In this document: positions 29,001-35,097 of the stretch, one piece after another
Layout of the letters: each line of letters opens with the position of its first letter
Position numbering within the stretch: the first letter of the stretch is position 1
Source of the DNA: Sipunculus nudus
Taxonomy: Eukaryota; Annelida; Sipuncula; Golfingiida; Sipunculidae
DNA length: 64,000 nucleotides
Direction: 5' to 3'
NCBI GenBank assembly: GCA_026874595.1
Contig: CM049317.1
Location: forward strand, 46,896,401 to 46,960,400
Translations under genes and position numbers: made by a program
The notes under the pieces: model-generated
Seen by the model: the letters and a program-made list of their open reading frames with translations, nothing else
The model's database searches: none
What the model was told of the DNA's origin: nothing

Positions 29001-29996
29001 AAGGAATTATGATTATTATTCCATGCATTTATCACAACAAATGGGTCATCCGCATGCGGGGACCCACGCATATGGAAAGGGGCTCCTCGCATGCGGAGTT
29101 CCGAGTAGCCATGACAACCCGACTGAGTAGGCAATCAGATAACTGGGCTGGTGAGCGAGTAATCTGGTCGTAATACCAGAGGGTTGATATGACGCTAAGA
29201 TCCGAGGGGGTCCCACACGGACAAAAATCCGCATGTATAGAGAGGCAGCCTAACACTTCATACAAAAGATTTATCCATTATGGCCCTTTCGAATGTAATG
29301 GACTTTGACTTGTAAATTAATTAAGTTAATCAAATATGTATTTTGTGCAATTACTTTCACGCTGTCATAGCATGTTAATATGATCAATAACATTTTCCCC
29401 CAGTGTTGCTTTACATATGGATATTGAATATCGAGAAAGCTAATATAGGCAAAATAAACATCATTTCTTACTAAATAGTATACACAAACACGTTCGGAGC
29501 ATATTTAAATCACAGGAGCGATAAGGGGTCTATATGGAACATTTCAGTACTATTTATTTAAGCTGTGAAGAAGATGTAACACGATAAATAAAAACTGAAA
29601 GGACGCTTGATGTTCAATCAAATATGAAAAATGATTCTAGACGATTAAAAACCCGAAAAGACCTAGGATTCAAGACGAGGGGAAAAAAGGAGAAAATGGG
29701 AAGGGATTCAGAATAAATAATGAAACCTCCAACATTGAATTGAGCTATATCAAACGTATGGTCATAACAATATGTATTCCTGTTTTACAGCTGGTGTGAT
29801 ACAGATGCAGACCTCTAGCTTTTCGGTGATGATGGCTCTGATGGCTCTGTTACTGGTCAGCTTAATCGGTCTGACAGCCGTCCTGCTGTACCGTCTGCGC
29901 GGGATTAACCACAAAGAAAAGGACCCCTTTTACCTGACAGCAAAACCACAACGGTTCGCACAACCCCGAATGGCCAGGACAAACGCTAGGGTTTAG
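191..29996 (+). CDS. EGF/ZP-domain type I transmembrane protein, 16-exon gene
   Basis: Sixteen exons chain in a consistent reading frame: 191-245, 597-635, 1223-1261, 2027-2059, 4143-4289, 5467-5628, 6227-6373, 14319-14542, 17239-17378, 17664-17775, 18029-18084 (weak), 18141-18283, 18702-18798, 23806-23986, 28165-28270 and 29791-29996. The predicted 628-aa product has an 18-residue hydrophobic signal peptide, a Thr/Ser-rich stalk, three EGF-like modules of six cysteines each, a bipartite ZP domain (ZP-N in exons 8-10, ZP-C in exons 12-15), a basic RKKR furin-type site, a transmembrane helix and a roughly 35-residue basic tail. ZP proteins of this layout are normally cleaved at the furin site and polymerise into extracellular filaments or coats; that role is inferred from the family. 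I do not recognise a specific ortholog. Introns 7 and 13 are enlarged by retroelements. The transcription start is not visible. Confidence 0.9.
597..635 (+). CDS. ZP gene exon 2: Thr/Ser-rich micro-exon
   Basis: This 39-nt phase 1-1 exon lies between TTACAG and GTAAGT. It encodes TTESSVTAGTSDV including the split Thr codon. Its Ser/Thr content suggests an O-glycosylated linker. Length divisible by three means it can be skipped without a frameshift. Confidence 0.75.
1223..1261 (+). CDS. ZP gene exon 3: Thr/Pro-rich micro-exon
   Basis: A second 39-nt phase 1-1 exon, flanked by TTTTTGTAG and GTAAGT, encodes TTVQPNPVTSPTG. It has the same size, phase and opening Thr-Thr as exon 2, suggesting that the stalk grew by exon duplication. 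Confidence 0.75.
1308..1920. repeat. Degenerate tandem repeat, unit about 19-20 bp (CAGTGATTACCTCAAAAACC)
   Basis: About thirty imperfect copies of a CAGTGATTACCTCAAAAACC-like unit fill most of intron 3. A shorter block of the same unit lies at 2868-3075, in the duplicated neighbouring segment. Confidence 0.85.
2027..2059 (+). CDS. ZP gene exon 4: micro-exon
   Basis: A 33-nt phase 1-1 exon after TTGTAACTGCAG and before GTAAGT encodes TTRNAVKATNG. It joins exon 5 with an AG-T Ser codon. A diverged copy of the exon and its flanks lies 1.16 kb downstream. Confidence 0.75.
2868..3075. repeat. Second block of the CAGTGATTACC tandem repeat
   Basis: About ten degenerate copies of the unit seen at 1308-1920, located just before the duplicated pseudo-exon. 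Confidence 0.75.
3189..3221 (+). pseudogene. Duplicated micro-exon with damaged splice donor
   Basis: This is the downstream copy of exon 4. The acceptor (TAACTGCAG) and a 33-nt in-frame sequence encoding TTGKAVKASNG are intact, but the donor GTAAGT has become GCAGTT. The correct phase would be kept if it were spliced. A GC donor with this poor context is unlikely to work, so it is called a decayed exon; rare alternative use cannot be excluded. Confidence 0.6.
4143..4289 (+). CDS. ZP gene exon 5: first EGF-like module
   Basis: This 147-nt phase 1-1 exon runs from TTTTACAG to GTGAGT. It encodes six cysteines in the pattern C-x5-C-x6-C-x8-C-x-C-x13-C, ending in GRNVC. The C-x-C pair near the end and the one-module-per-exon arrangement are typical of EGF-like domains in extracellular proteins. 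Confidence 0.85.
4290..5466 (+). other. Intron 5, no other feature recognised
   Basis: AT-rich sequence with no coding similarity, no clear inverted ends and no tandem array. Confidence 0.5.
5467..5628 (+). CDS. ZP gene exon 6: second EGF-like module
   Basis: This 162-nt phase 1-1 exon is bounded by ATTTCAG and GTATGT. It encodes another six-cysteine module (GDLCDP ... TTCVVVNSEC ... RTCQCRDGW ... QAC). The CQCRDGW segment is the usual EGF C-x-C-x2-G-[YFW] signature. Confidence 0.88.
6227..6373 (+). CDS. ZP gene exon 7: third EGF-like module
   Basis: This 147-nt phase 1-1 exon lies between TCTGTGCAG and GTAAGT. It encodes a Lys-rich six-cysteine module (KCKDCEENEGIC ... GCQCPASRSGELC). It is followed by the intron that received the young LTR element. 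Confidence 0.85.
6583..6638. repeat. (TA)n microsatellite, retroelement insertion site
   Basis: An uninterrupted AT dinucleotide run abuts the 5' LTR. A matching TATATA run starts directly after the 3' LTR at 13359, so the target duplication is hidden within the repeat. Confidence 0.9.
6639..7777 (+). repeat. 5' LTR
   Basis: Begins TGTCACC and ends GGTGACA. It matches 12220-13358 base for base apart from one substitution near the start, with a constant offset of 5581. A short ATATATATAT tract in its first 130 bp could supply a TATA box, but no promoter is proven. ORFs of 64-104 codons here recur in the 3' LTR and are not genes. Confidence 0.95.
7783..7800 (+). other. Possible primer-binding site
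   Basis: Five bases after the 5' LTR comes TGGCGAGCGCGCCAGGAT, beginning with the TGG expected to pair with a tRNA CCA end. The matching tRNA was not identified. Confidence 0.5.
7801..8493 (+). other. Retroelement 5' leader
   Basis: Untranslated stretch between primer site and gag. It includes a pyrimidine-rich CCGTCCGTCC cluster at about 8300-8347. No ORF of note. Confidence 0.6.
8494..11400 (+). CDS. Retrotransposon Gag-protease-integrase polyprotein (968 aa)
   Basis: Uninterrupted ORF. Residues about 25-60 are a charged, coiled-coil-like Glu/Arg segment. About 155-245 is the capsid C-terminal part and resembles the SCAN domain. C289-x2-C-x4-H-x4-C is a CCHC zinc knuckle. D398-S-G is a retropepsin-type active-site motif. 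Integrase follows: HHCC zinc site at H596, H603, C633 and C636, catalytic D666, D726 and E762 (D,D35E), and a GPY motif at 903-905. Gag packages the RNA, the protease matures the polyprotein and integrase inserts the cDNA. No RT lies between protease and integrase. The ORF stops at TGA just before the remnant of RT. No frameshift or stop is visible. Confidence 0.93.
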   Translation: METLESLVRCGQALGLKDQALQDYVEARRRADEEREERARQRELEREREARAHELEVLRLKSDSGVKEERSRDVFPKIQLPPFDEAHDQLDAFLERFERLAVCQGYDRENWALPLSPLLRGKALGTYTQLSVSEAMDYDKLKIALLKRYQMTEEGYRHKFRTCRPERGETPSQFAVRLSGYLDHWIGMAGVGGDYDGVVNLLMCEQFVNCCSRDLSMFLKERRCRDFDSMVDLAESFTEAHGVHSLTAGPRYGNNVPRPAQPVSQPREKREVERSPGGQTFKPSGGIRCYLCNELGHKARECKTSARSRPRSSPQVGRAAGDQQRYRTNFSPPYNPKQKPETMSMAVVEAETETVGAVKPEVESPSQSLGFAAQTEGGISLPVCEGLVNGKSARVLRDSGCSSAGIRESYVEPNQFTGHQVECRLFDGSVRQFPTARINVDCAYFVGTIEAMVVGDAVCDLALGNVAGARGPYDPDPTWKSERSSGIVCDGVESQMEVSSAVETRSAAREKQIPTRSLNVASPVADVSPAEFLKAQEEDGSLAPYWRLAREARNDSPFRIEDGYLVRVVSDKRGDQDGSRVVVPQTLRYDVMRMGHEAVMAGHQGIDRTHDRVRTQFFWKGMYNDIAEFCKSCPICQKTIPKGKVPGATLGQMPLIDEPWRRISMDLVGPIHPASERGHRYILTVMDYATRYPEAVALKNIDTVSVADALVDIYARLGVPSEVLTDMGTQFTSDLMQEVSRVLSVRQLTTTPYHPMCNGMVERFNGTLKLMLKRMCEERPRDWDRYLSAVLFAYREAPHESTGFSPFELLYGRIVRGPMRILRDLWTKRDTSVETKTTYQYVLDLQDKLSDTCALAREALNKSANRHRLLYDRGKCTRRFEAGDEVLLLLPTERNKLMVQWKGPYTIVNRVGDLDYRIKIGDKVKTFHVNMLKRYHARNEPQHILAAVAKGAPDSIHDPDGVDGETEH
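11402..11998 (+). CDS. Retrotransposon RT connection remnant plus RNase H
   Basis: A different frame from the upstream ORF, open from 11381; similarity begins with RPKTKKALRAFLGLTGYYRKF, split here as RPKTKKALRA then FLGLTGYYRKF, the segment that follows the RT palm/thumb in Gypsy elements. RNase H follows, with the CDAS, EKES and TDHKPL catalytic-region motifs and the closing GPDFLSR motif. The whole RT fingers and palm are missing, so this ORF cannot supply polymerase activity; it may be untranslated or depend on frameshifting. The abrupt start directly after the integrase stop marks a deletion junction at about 11,400. Confidence 0.88.
   Translation, partial: RPKTKKALRAFLGLTGYYRKFVPNYAEIAVPLTDLTRKGQPNKLDWKPVHENVYCSLKAKLSDPPILKLPDFSKRFYLKCDASDVGIGCILMQRHEGIMHPVAYASRKLLPRERNYSTIEKESLAIVWSVQKFEMYLACRPFTIQTDHKPLKCISKSKCANKRVMRWALVLQEFRFDIEAVSGKLNHGPDFLSRLPEC
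12205..12219 (+). other. Polypurine tract
   Basis: AAAAGGAGGGGGTGA directly precedes the 3' LTR, where plus-strand cDNA synthesis is primed in LTR elements. Confidence 0.85.
12220..13358 (+). repeat. 3' LTR
   Basis: 1139 bp, starts TGTCACC and ends GGTGACA. Only one base differs from the 5' LTR by eye. Followed directly by TATATATA. Confidence 0.95.
13359..14020. repeat. Cluster of (TA)n microsatellites
   Basis: AT runs at about 13359-13375, 13400-13429 and 13946-14020 flank the element on its 3' side within intron 7. Confidence 0.85.
14319..14542 (+). CDS. ZP gene exon 8: ZP-N, first half
   Basis: This 224-nt exon, phase 1 to 0, lies between TTTTTGCAG and GTAAAT. It begins VNVTCKMENFTMNICYD, the typical start of a ZP domain. 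Cysteines follow in DCRG, TCGQG and RCGT contexts. Confidence 0.88.
15792..15811. repeat. (C)20 homopolymer in a dispersed repeat
   Basis: Twenty consecutive C residues. The surrounding GGATCCG and GGGCCCC sequence resembles the (G)n-associated region at 42,720-42,780. Confidence 0.7.
16441..16541. repeat. Solitary end of tandem-core element: ACGG run plus hairpin
   Basis: An (ACGG)n stretch is followed by AGCTCAGTTGACT-TAC-AGTCAGCTGAGCT (arms given separately). This is the same terminal structure found at 36.66-36.76 and 39.96-40.04 kb. Confidence 0.65.
16940..17190. repeat. Short tandem repeat, unit about 20-22 bp (CACATTTCCTTGTTTTC)
   Basis: Ten or so degenerate copies of TTCGTCACATTTCCTTGTTTT just upstream of exon 9. 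Confidence 0.7.
17239..17378 (+). CDS. ZP gene exon 9: ZP-N, second half
   Basis: This 140-nt exon, phase 0 to 2, follows TGTTTAAG and precedes GTGACT. It encodes GNTLRYENSIVVK and YCTFETHS, matching the conserved ZP pattern of a Tyr-x-Asn strand followed by a Cys-containing strand. Confidence 0.85.
17664..17775 (+). CDS. ZP gene exon 10: end of ZP-N and linker
   Basis: This 112-nt exon, phase 2 to 0, follows ATGCTGCAG and precedes GTATGA. It encodes SCYTVSAVVKASLLFD and ends with ECKSFMIPM. Confidence 0.78.
18029..18084 (+). CDS. ZP gene exon 11 (candidate)
   Basis: TTTTCAG precedes QEAEVPMDLEFMGCSLLS plus a partial codon. An exon whose length leaves remainder two on division by three is required between exons 10 and 12. 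Ending at 18084 with donor GTTTGT gives 56 nt and restores the frame. The following intron would be only 56 nt, and the donor is weak. Donors at 18081 and 18089 break the frame. An assembly indel or different junction is possible. Confidence 0.45.
18141..18283 (+). CDS. ZP gene exon 12: start of ZP-C
   Basis: This 143-nt exon, phase 2 to 1, follows CAATTTTAG and precedes GTAAGG. It encodes the strand-rich HLRPTLSMKVLNQLLD ... GQQIYLHINLEKDG, the usual opening of the ZP-C subdomain. The other two frames contain stops. Confidence 0.82.
18702..18798 (+). CDS. ZP gene exon 13: ZP-C middle
   Basis: This 97-nt exon, phase 1 to 2, follows GATCTACAG and precedes GTAAGG. It encodes TYDAVQVLQCSASNSP and SVQLIHDR, matching the conserved ZP-C Cys-x-Ala/Ser-x-x-x-x-Pro segment. 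Confidence 0.85.
18889..19190. mobile_element. Putative MITE with imperfect inverted ends
   Basis: The left end AGGCCAAACAAAATAAAGGG-TATGGTTTTCAGGCAC and the right end GTGCCTCTGAACCATACC-TTTCTTTGACCT are inverted relatives about 300 bp apart. A fragment related to the left end lies in opposite orientation at about 45,477-45,530. No target duplication is clear. Confidence 0.45.
19219..19418 (-). repeat. Possible 3' LTR of the antisense Gypsy relic
   Basis: On the minus strand, AAAAAGGGGAAGA (a polypurine-like tract at 19,419-19,432) is followed by TGTTGAGGATATAC. The left border, placed at TGTCACACTG, is a guess. No second copy was found, so the call rests on position and tract alone. Confidence 0.3.
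19990..22460 (-). pseudogene. Degraded Ty3/Gypsy pol (RT, RNase H, integrase)
   Basis: An antisense relic in intron 13. From right to left: RT fragments (about 22,169-22,455, containing KVDLKEVFWHV), RT palm with IADD in place of the usual catalytic YxDD and then RNase H (21,315-21,965), RNase H end with LADSLSRA (20,975-21,163), integrase core with ADLF and SDQGSKFTS aspartates (20,395-20,694), and an integrase C-terminal tail (20,030-20,221). Pieces fall in different frames with stops between them, and no gag is visible. This is the ordinary Gypsy domain order, unlike the element in intron 7. Confidence 0.85.
21800..22215 (-). repeat. Duplicated RT palm segment inside the Gypsy relic
   Basis: About 180 bp at 21,820-21,995 recurs at 22,048-22,225 with high similarity: TTTCATGGCTTCTTC, TTTCACCAC, CCTGCCACAGCAATAT, TTGTGAAGATGCCATCA, TTGGAAAATTTC and GGAATCGACCAAACG are shared. 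The two copies differ at many single bases. Confidence 0.75.
22461..23805 (+). other. Right part of intron 13, no gene recognised
   Basis: Contains a (GA)n stretch at about 23,368-23,384. Nothing else can be supported. Confidence 0.5.
23806..23986 (+). CDS. ZP gene exon 14: ZP-C, cysteine-rich end
   Basis: This 181-nt exon, phase 2 to 0, follows TTTTTTCAG and precedes GTAAGT. It encodes SCPAEGQSIFDR, a VKMFSMAQGDDVFLHC strand and KVKLCLYGQEDECKP. The LHC-x3-LC ... C arrangement is diagnostic of the ZP-C end. Confidence 0.9.
23987..28164 (+). other. Intron 14, 4.2 kb without recognised elements
   Basis: AT-rich sequence. No coding similarity, tandem array or convincing inverted ends were found. 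A G+C-richer patch lies at about 26,340-26,520. Confidence 0.45.
28165..28270 (+). CDS. ZP gene exon 15: last ZP cysteine and furin site
   Basis: This 106-nt exon, phase 0 to 1, follows GTTATCCAG and precedes GTATGA. It encodes VTCKDGGG followed by RKKR-S at 28,189-28,203, a consensus furin-type cleavage site placed as in other ZP proteins between ZP-C and the membrane anchor. The remaining residues form the external hydrophilic stub. Confidence 0.87.
28583..29251. mobile_element. Inverted-repeat element with CpG-rich GCATGCGG motifs
   Basis: GCCTTTCTATACATGCGGG at the left (28,583) is inverted at the right as CCGCATGTATAGAGAGGC (29,229). Inside, GTGCGGGTCCCGCGTGCGGA, CCCGCCTGCGGAT, CATCCGCATGCGGGGACCC and CGCATGCGGAG recur, unusual in an AT-rich intron. 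No transposase ORF is visible, and the target duplication is unresolved. Confidence 0.45.
29791..29996 (+). CDS. ZP gene exon 16: transmembrane helix, tail and stop
   Basis: Acceptor GTTTTACAG precedes the phase-1 join AG-V-I-Q. The hydrophobic run VMMALMALLLVSLIGLTAVL then YRLR marks a single membrane helix with a positive-inside flank. The basic cytoplasmic tail ends TNARV before TAG at 29,994-29,996. Confidence 0.9.
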
Positions 29997-31240
29997 GAAG
30001 CAACATTGTTGTGAAATACCGTGATATATACCCCGACTTGATATCAGTGGTTAATCAAACTGGGTTTGGGCTTTTATCGCACTCATTTACTCCTGAGGGT
30101 GATATTTATTTTTAATCTATATTGATAAATTGCTCAAAGCAAAGCATATGAATATCTTTTGTAGGCATGTGGTTAAAATGAAAATGAGATATATTTATTT
30201 AGCAGAATATAAATGTAGTCCGTCATGTGTTGCGGTCGGGTTTCCGTTGTTCCTCCGTTTTACTGTATACAGGGCACATCTATTATCGACAGGGTAAGAT
30301 ATTCAAAAAATTACAATTATATAAACAATTCAAAGTCTGGAGTCTGGATCACAAAAGACCAGCATATATTTGCCTTGTGTACCAAGTTTGGCACACAGCT
30401 CGCATTATCTAAAAAAAGACCGATGCTTGATTATTAATCGATTATTTTATATACCTTCAATGTTACCCGGAAATCTGCGCTATATAGAGTTATACCTAAA
30501 ACAATGACCGAGTAAATTTAGCCTGGCCTCTATACCACTCTGAAAAGTCAACATAACGGCCTGGTTTTTTACATGTTTTCGTCGCACAAGGTTAAGTTTT
30601 AATGCTGTTTTAAGTTTTAAGTGCCCCAATCTGTCTTTCATATCGACATAATACGAGTTTTGTTATCTTGGTTATTTGACTTCTTCGGAAAGGCTTGGAT
30701 CATAAATACATAACCTTTGTTACTTGGTCACGTTTTATTTCTATTTGTGCCCTGGCTTAATATAAGTCTCTGGATTTGACAAATTTTAGCAACACCCGTC
30801 CCTTGTGGTTCTTATCAGAGACTGCAACCAGCATGATTCGGATGAAACCGACTCTTTATTTGTAAAATGATATATTACACCTACACAAATGCTGATACCG
30901 GTCGCAACACAGAAAGAATGACCAGATAAAATGTCAAAAAGCATACATAACATTTATTAGCTCCTATGATGTACATTTTCTTATGGTATTTTAGCTATAC
31001 ATAGTTTTTGGCCTTGTTTCATTATGCCGTAGTGATCCAGCAAAGGCTGGTTTAACATTATTTTGTTACACACGGGTGTTAATTTGGAACCATGAAATCT
31101 TATGTATAATAATAAGCCGGTTTCATACAGGTATATGACGCCTGCATATGATCTTTGATGAGGGTTCGTTGTTCCTGTGATAACAGCCACAATACTCATT
31201 ACGGTGGTACATGTATTTTAATAATAAACATATTCTATAC
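29997..31240 (+). other. Probable 3' UTR of the ZP gene
   Basis: No ORF of note. The first AATAAA downstream of the stop is at 31,223. Confidence 0.45.
31223..31228 (+). promoter_or_regulatory. Candidate polyadenylation signal of the ZP gene
   Basis: AATAAA, about 1.2 kb after the stop codon. Use is not demonstrated. Another AATAAA lies near 31,485. Confidence 0.35.
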
Positions 31241-32189
31241 AACTGTCATTGTTTTATTGTTTGTACGAATAAGTGCCATAAAATTATCTACAGTACTACA
31301 CTTTTGAAGATGAATCATATATATATGAAAAGTTGTCCCTTAATTGAAAAAAAGTGTCAACCATGGTTATAAGGTTTTATTTATTTTTAGTAATATGTCC
31401 ATGTTTGCCCAAATCATCTTATATTAGTTTACCAGTTAGGATTCCAGCAGGACATTATTTTACAGAGAACAAAATATAAAAAATAAATTATTATATATTA
31501 TATTATTATTTTCCAAGAACTCCTGACTCATAAACTAAATCTTCCATGAAGTAATACTCATACGACCTTAATTAACTGCAAAGTAAGCCAAAAAAATGGT
31601 AAGCTTGATCTTTAATACAGTGCATGGTTGATGGCTTCTGGGCATCGTTTCCTGAAGGATATGGTGAAACGTAGTGTTTACATGCGTGTATGTCTATAGC
31701 TGGTGGAACACCATATATATTAGCTTGTAAACTTCTGGTAAAGTGATTAATTCATAATGAAATATATCATATTTTATTATAATTTATCAAGCGTTACGTG
31801 TCTGAGGAATAGCAATAACATCTGGCTAGACAAGAGGCACACCGACCTTCATAACGTTCACATATCAGAACTAATGCACAAATGGACTTACAAATTTCAC
31901 GAGTAGTCTCACAAACATCACTAGTATCCGTTTTATACCTCTGAAGGTTGTGAGAGGTATCATGTTTTCAATTTGGTGTTTTACACAAACAGTTCTATTC
32001 AGGTTTGGAACACATTTTTGAAGGGTTATAACGCCGCCCCCCAAAAAAAACCCAAACTTTTTAAAAAATTTTAGGCAATCTTATATCACCATGACTTTTT
32101 TTTCAATCAATAGGGTTCCATTTTGATAAACGGCTATTATTTTCCTTGTCAAGGCATAGAGTCCTTGTTATTGAGTTGATCTGTAAATA

Positions 32190-33986
32190 GAGATGTTGAG
32201 ACGTGACAGACATTTCCTGTGTTGAGTCGTGACAGACATTTCCTGTGTTGAGACGTGACAGACATTTCCTTTGTTGGGACGTGACAGACATTTCCTGTGT
32301 TGAGACGTGCCAGACATTTCCTGTGTTGAGACGTGACAGACATTTCCTGTGTTGAGACGTGCCAGACATTTCCTGTGTTGAGACGTGCCAGACATTTCCT
32401 GTGTTGAGACGTGACAGACATTTCCTGTGTTGAGACGTGACAGACATTTCCTGTGTTGAGACGTGACATACATTTCTGTGTTGAGACGTGCCAGACATTT
32501 CCTGTGTTGAGACGTGCCAGACATTTCCTGTTTTGAGACGTGACAGACATTTCCTGTGTTGAGACGTGACAGACATTTCCTGTGTTGAGACGTGCCAGAC
32601 ATTTCCTGTGTTGAGACGTGCCAGAGATTTCCTGTGTTGAGACGTGACAGACATTTCCTGCGTTGAGACGTGCCAGACATTTCCTGTGTTGAGACAGGAC
32701 AGACATTTCCTGTGTTGAGTAGTGACAGACATTTCCTGTGTTGAAACGTGAAATACATTTCCTGTGTTGAGACGTGACAGACATTTCCTGTTATGAATCG
32801 TGAAAGACATTTCCTGTGTTGAGACGTGCCAGAAATTTCCTCTGTTGAGACGTGCCAGACATTTCCTGTGTTGAGAAATGACAGACATTTCCTGTGTTGA
32901 GACGTGACAGACATTTCCTGTGTTGAGACGTGACAGACATTTCCTGTGTTGAGACGTGACAGACATTTCCTGTGTTGAGACGTGCCAGACATTTCCTGTT
33001 ATGCCAGAAATTTCCTGTGTTGAGACGTGCCAGACATTTCCTGTGTTGAGAAATGACAGACATTTCCTGTGTTGAGACGTGACAGACATTTCCTGTGTTG
33101 AGACGTGACAGACATTTCCTGTGTTGAGACGTGCCAGACATTTCCTGTGTTGAGACGTGCCAGACATTTCCTGTGTTGAGACGTGACAGACATTTCCTGT
33201 GTAGAGACGTGCCAGACATTTCCTGTGTTGAGACGTGCCAGACATTTCCTGTGTTGAGACGTGCCAGACATTTCCTGTGTTGAGACGTGACAGACATTTC
33301 CTGTGTTGAGACGTGACAGACATTTCCTGTGTTGAGACGTGACAGACATTTGCTGTGTTGAAACGTGAAAGACATTTCCTGTGTTGAGACGTGAAAGACA
33401 TTTGCTGTGTTGAGACATGACAGACATTTCCTGTGTTGAGACGTGAAAGACATTTCCTGTGTTGAGACGTGAAAGACATTTCCTGTGTTGAGACGTGACA
33501 GACATTTCCTGTGTTGAGACGTGCCAGACATTTCCTGTGTTGAGAAATGACAGACATTTCCTGTGTTGAGACGTGACAGACATTTCCTGTGTTGAGACGT
33601 GACAGACATTTCCTGTGTTGAGACGTGCCAGACATTTCCTGTGTTGAGACGTGCCAGACATTTCCTGTGTTGAGACGTGACAGACATTTCCTGTGTTGAG
33701 ACGTGCCAGACATTTCCTGTGTTGAGACGTGACAGACATTTGCTGTGTTGAAACGTGAAAGACATTTCCTGTGTTGAGACGTGAAAGACATTTGCTGTGT
33801 TGAGACATGACAGACATTTCCTGTGTTGAGACGTGAAAGACATTTCCTGTGTTGAGACGTGAAAGACATTTCCTGTGTTGAGACGTGACAGACATTTCCT
33901 GTGTTGAGACGTGAAAGACATTTCCTGTGTTGAGACGTGAAAGACATTTCCTGTGTTGAGACGTGACAGACATTTCCTGTGTTGCT
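32190..33986. repeat. 26-bp minisatellite, about 69 units
   Basis: The unit GACGTGACAGACATTTCC-TGTGTTGA is repeated head to tail. Most variation falls at three positions (GTGACAGA, GTGCCAGA, GTGAAAGA), plus rare GAAATG, TTTGCTG and TTATG variants. Variant strings at about 33,345-33,510 recur exactly 390 bp (15 units) later at 33,735-33,900. Long minus-strand ORFs in all three frames arise because the unit has no stop on that strand, so they are not annotated as a gene. Confidence 0.97.
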
Positions 33987-35090
33987 GTGTAGTATGATTT
34001 GGATCCTGGCGGAGGTTGTGGCCGTGGACCACTATCTTGTTTTTCACTGGGGCCGTTTGGGAGGCAATACATGGCAATATAGTGTGCCATTCACGTAAGA
34101 GCGGTCACATCTGTTTAGCCTTTCAATAAGAACTGGTATTGAGACAAGAAAAGCCATAATCTCGTAGCTTTTGCTGTTCTTCTGCCCGAGGTCAAGGACA
34201 GATCCGGTAAGATGGTCGATCCGAATATAACAACAAAATAAACAATATCCGTAAAAACCTTAAATACAAACTATTTTTAATTCATTTTTGGAATAAGGCT
34301 GCATATAAACTGAACGTTCAGAATTTCGGTTACATTCAGTATTATAATGGACGGTGTTGCCACTCCAACTCTGTCACGAGACTCCTCTGTGGCCACGCAT
34401 GAGAAATGCTTACGGTTGGACTAGAATTGTCCAGAGTAATGGCAAATAAGTCCCAAGGGGGCCGGGGGAGGGGGTCATCATTCATAGTACCAATAAATCC
34501 TGAGACTTCTGAGTATTTTGCGAAGGGGCTGTTGTGGCTGCTTATCTGTCAGAAATTAATCAACTCTACCTGTTGACTTCCGTCAGAGGTCGATCGTTTC
34601 TACTCAAAACGAACCACTTCCAGTTAGGCACCGTGGGACGGCCGGACTGCTTGTTTCAAATGTCAGAGTTTACTGTTAAACTTTAAAGTCAAAATTGGTT
34701 GCATTTCAAGGAAACACTGTTCACATGCGCATCCGTAAATAATATTACTTATTCCTTACTACAAAACACGTTTGTTTTAGTAATTTACCATAAAATAATT
34801 CATATCCAACGTATTTGAACGGGCTACATGATACTCTTCACTACAGTTTTACCTAAACCGTCTGTATATGTAGAAGCCCCGCTGCATGAATGGATTTCAA
34901 AGCATAAAAAAATAACCATCAGAGTAGTACTCTAGCGAATCCTTGCACTATGGTATTTTTTTCTCCAGTGGGTGAACTTGCAGCGCCATCTATCGATTAG
35001 GAAGGATATTAAATTAGCCTTGACGTACATTGAAATAACAAACGGGCACCGGTTATCTGTTATTTCTTTAAAAAAAAAGTGACCCATGGG
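33987..35090. other. Intergenic, no feature recognised
   Basis: Unique-looking sequence between the minisatellite and the first tandem-core repeat. Confidence 0.5.
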
Positions 35091-35097
35091 TCATGAC

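Noticed and set aside
32103-34090. Minus-strand ORFs of 211-614 codons as repeat proteins
   Set aside because: They arise from a stop-free 26-bp unit in all three frames. There are no unique flanking domains and no splice or start context, and frames shift at imperfect units.
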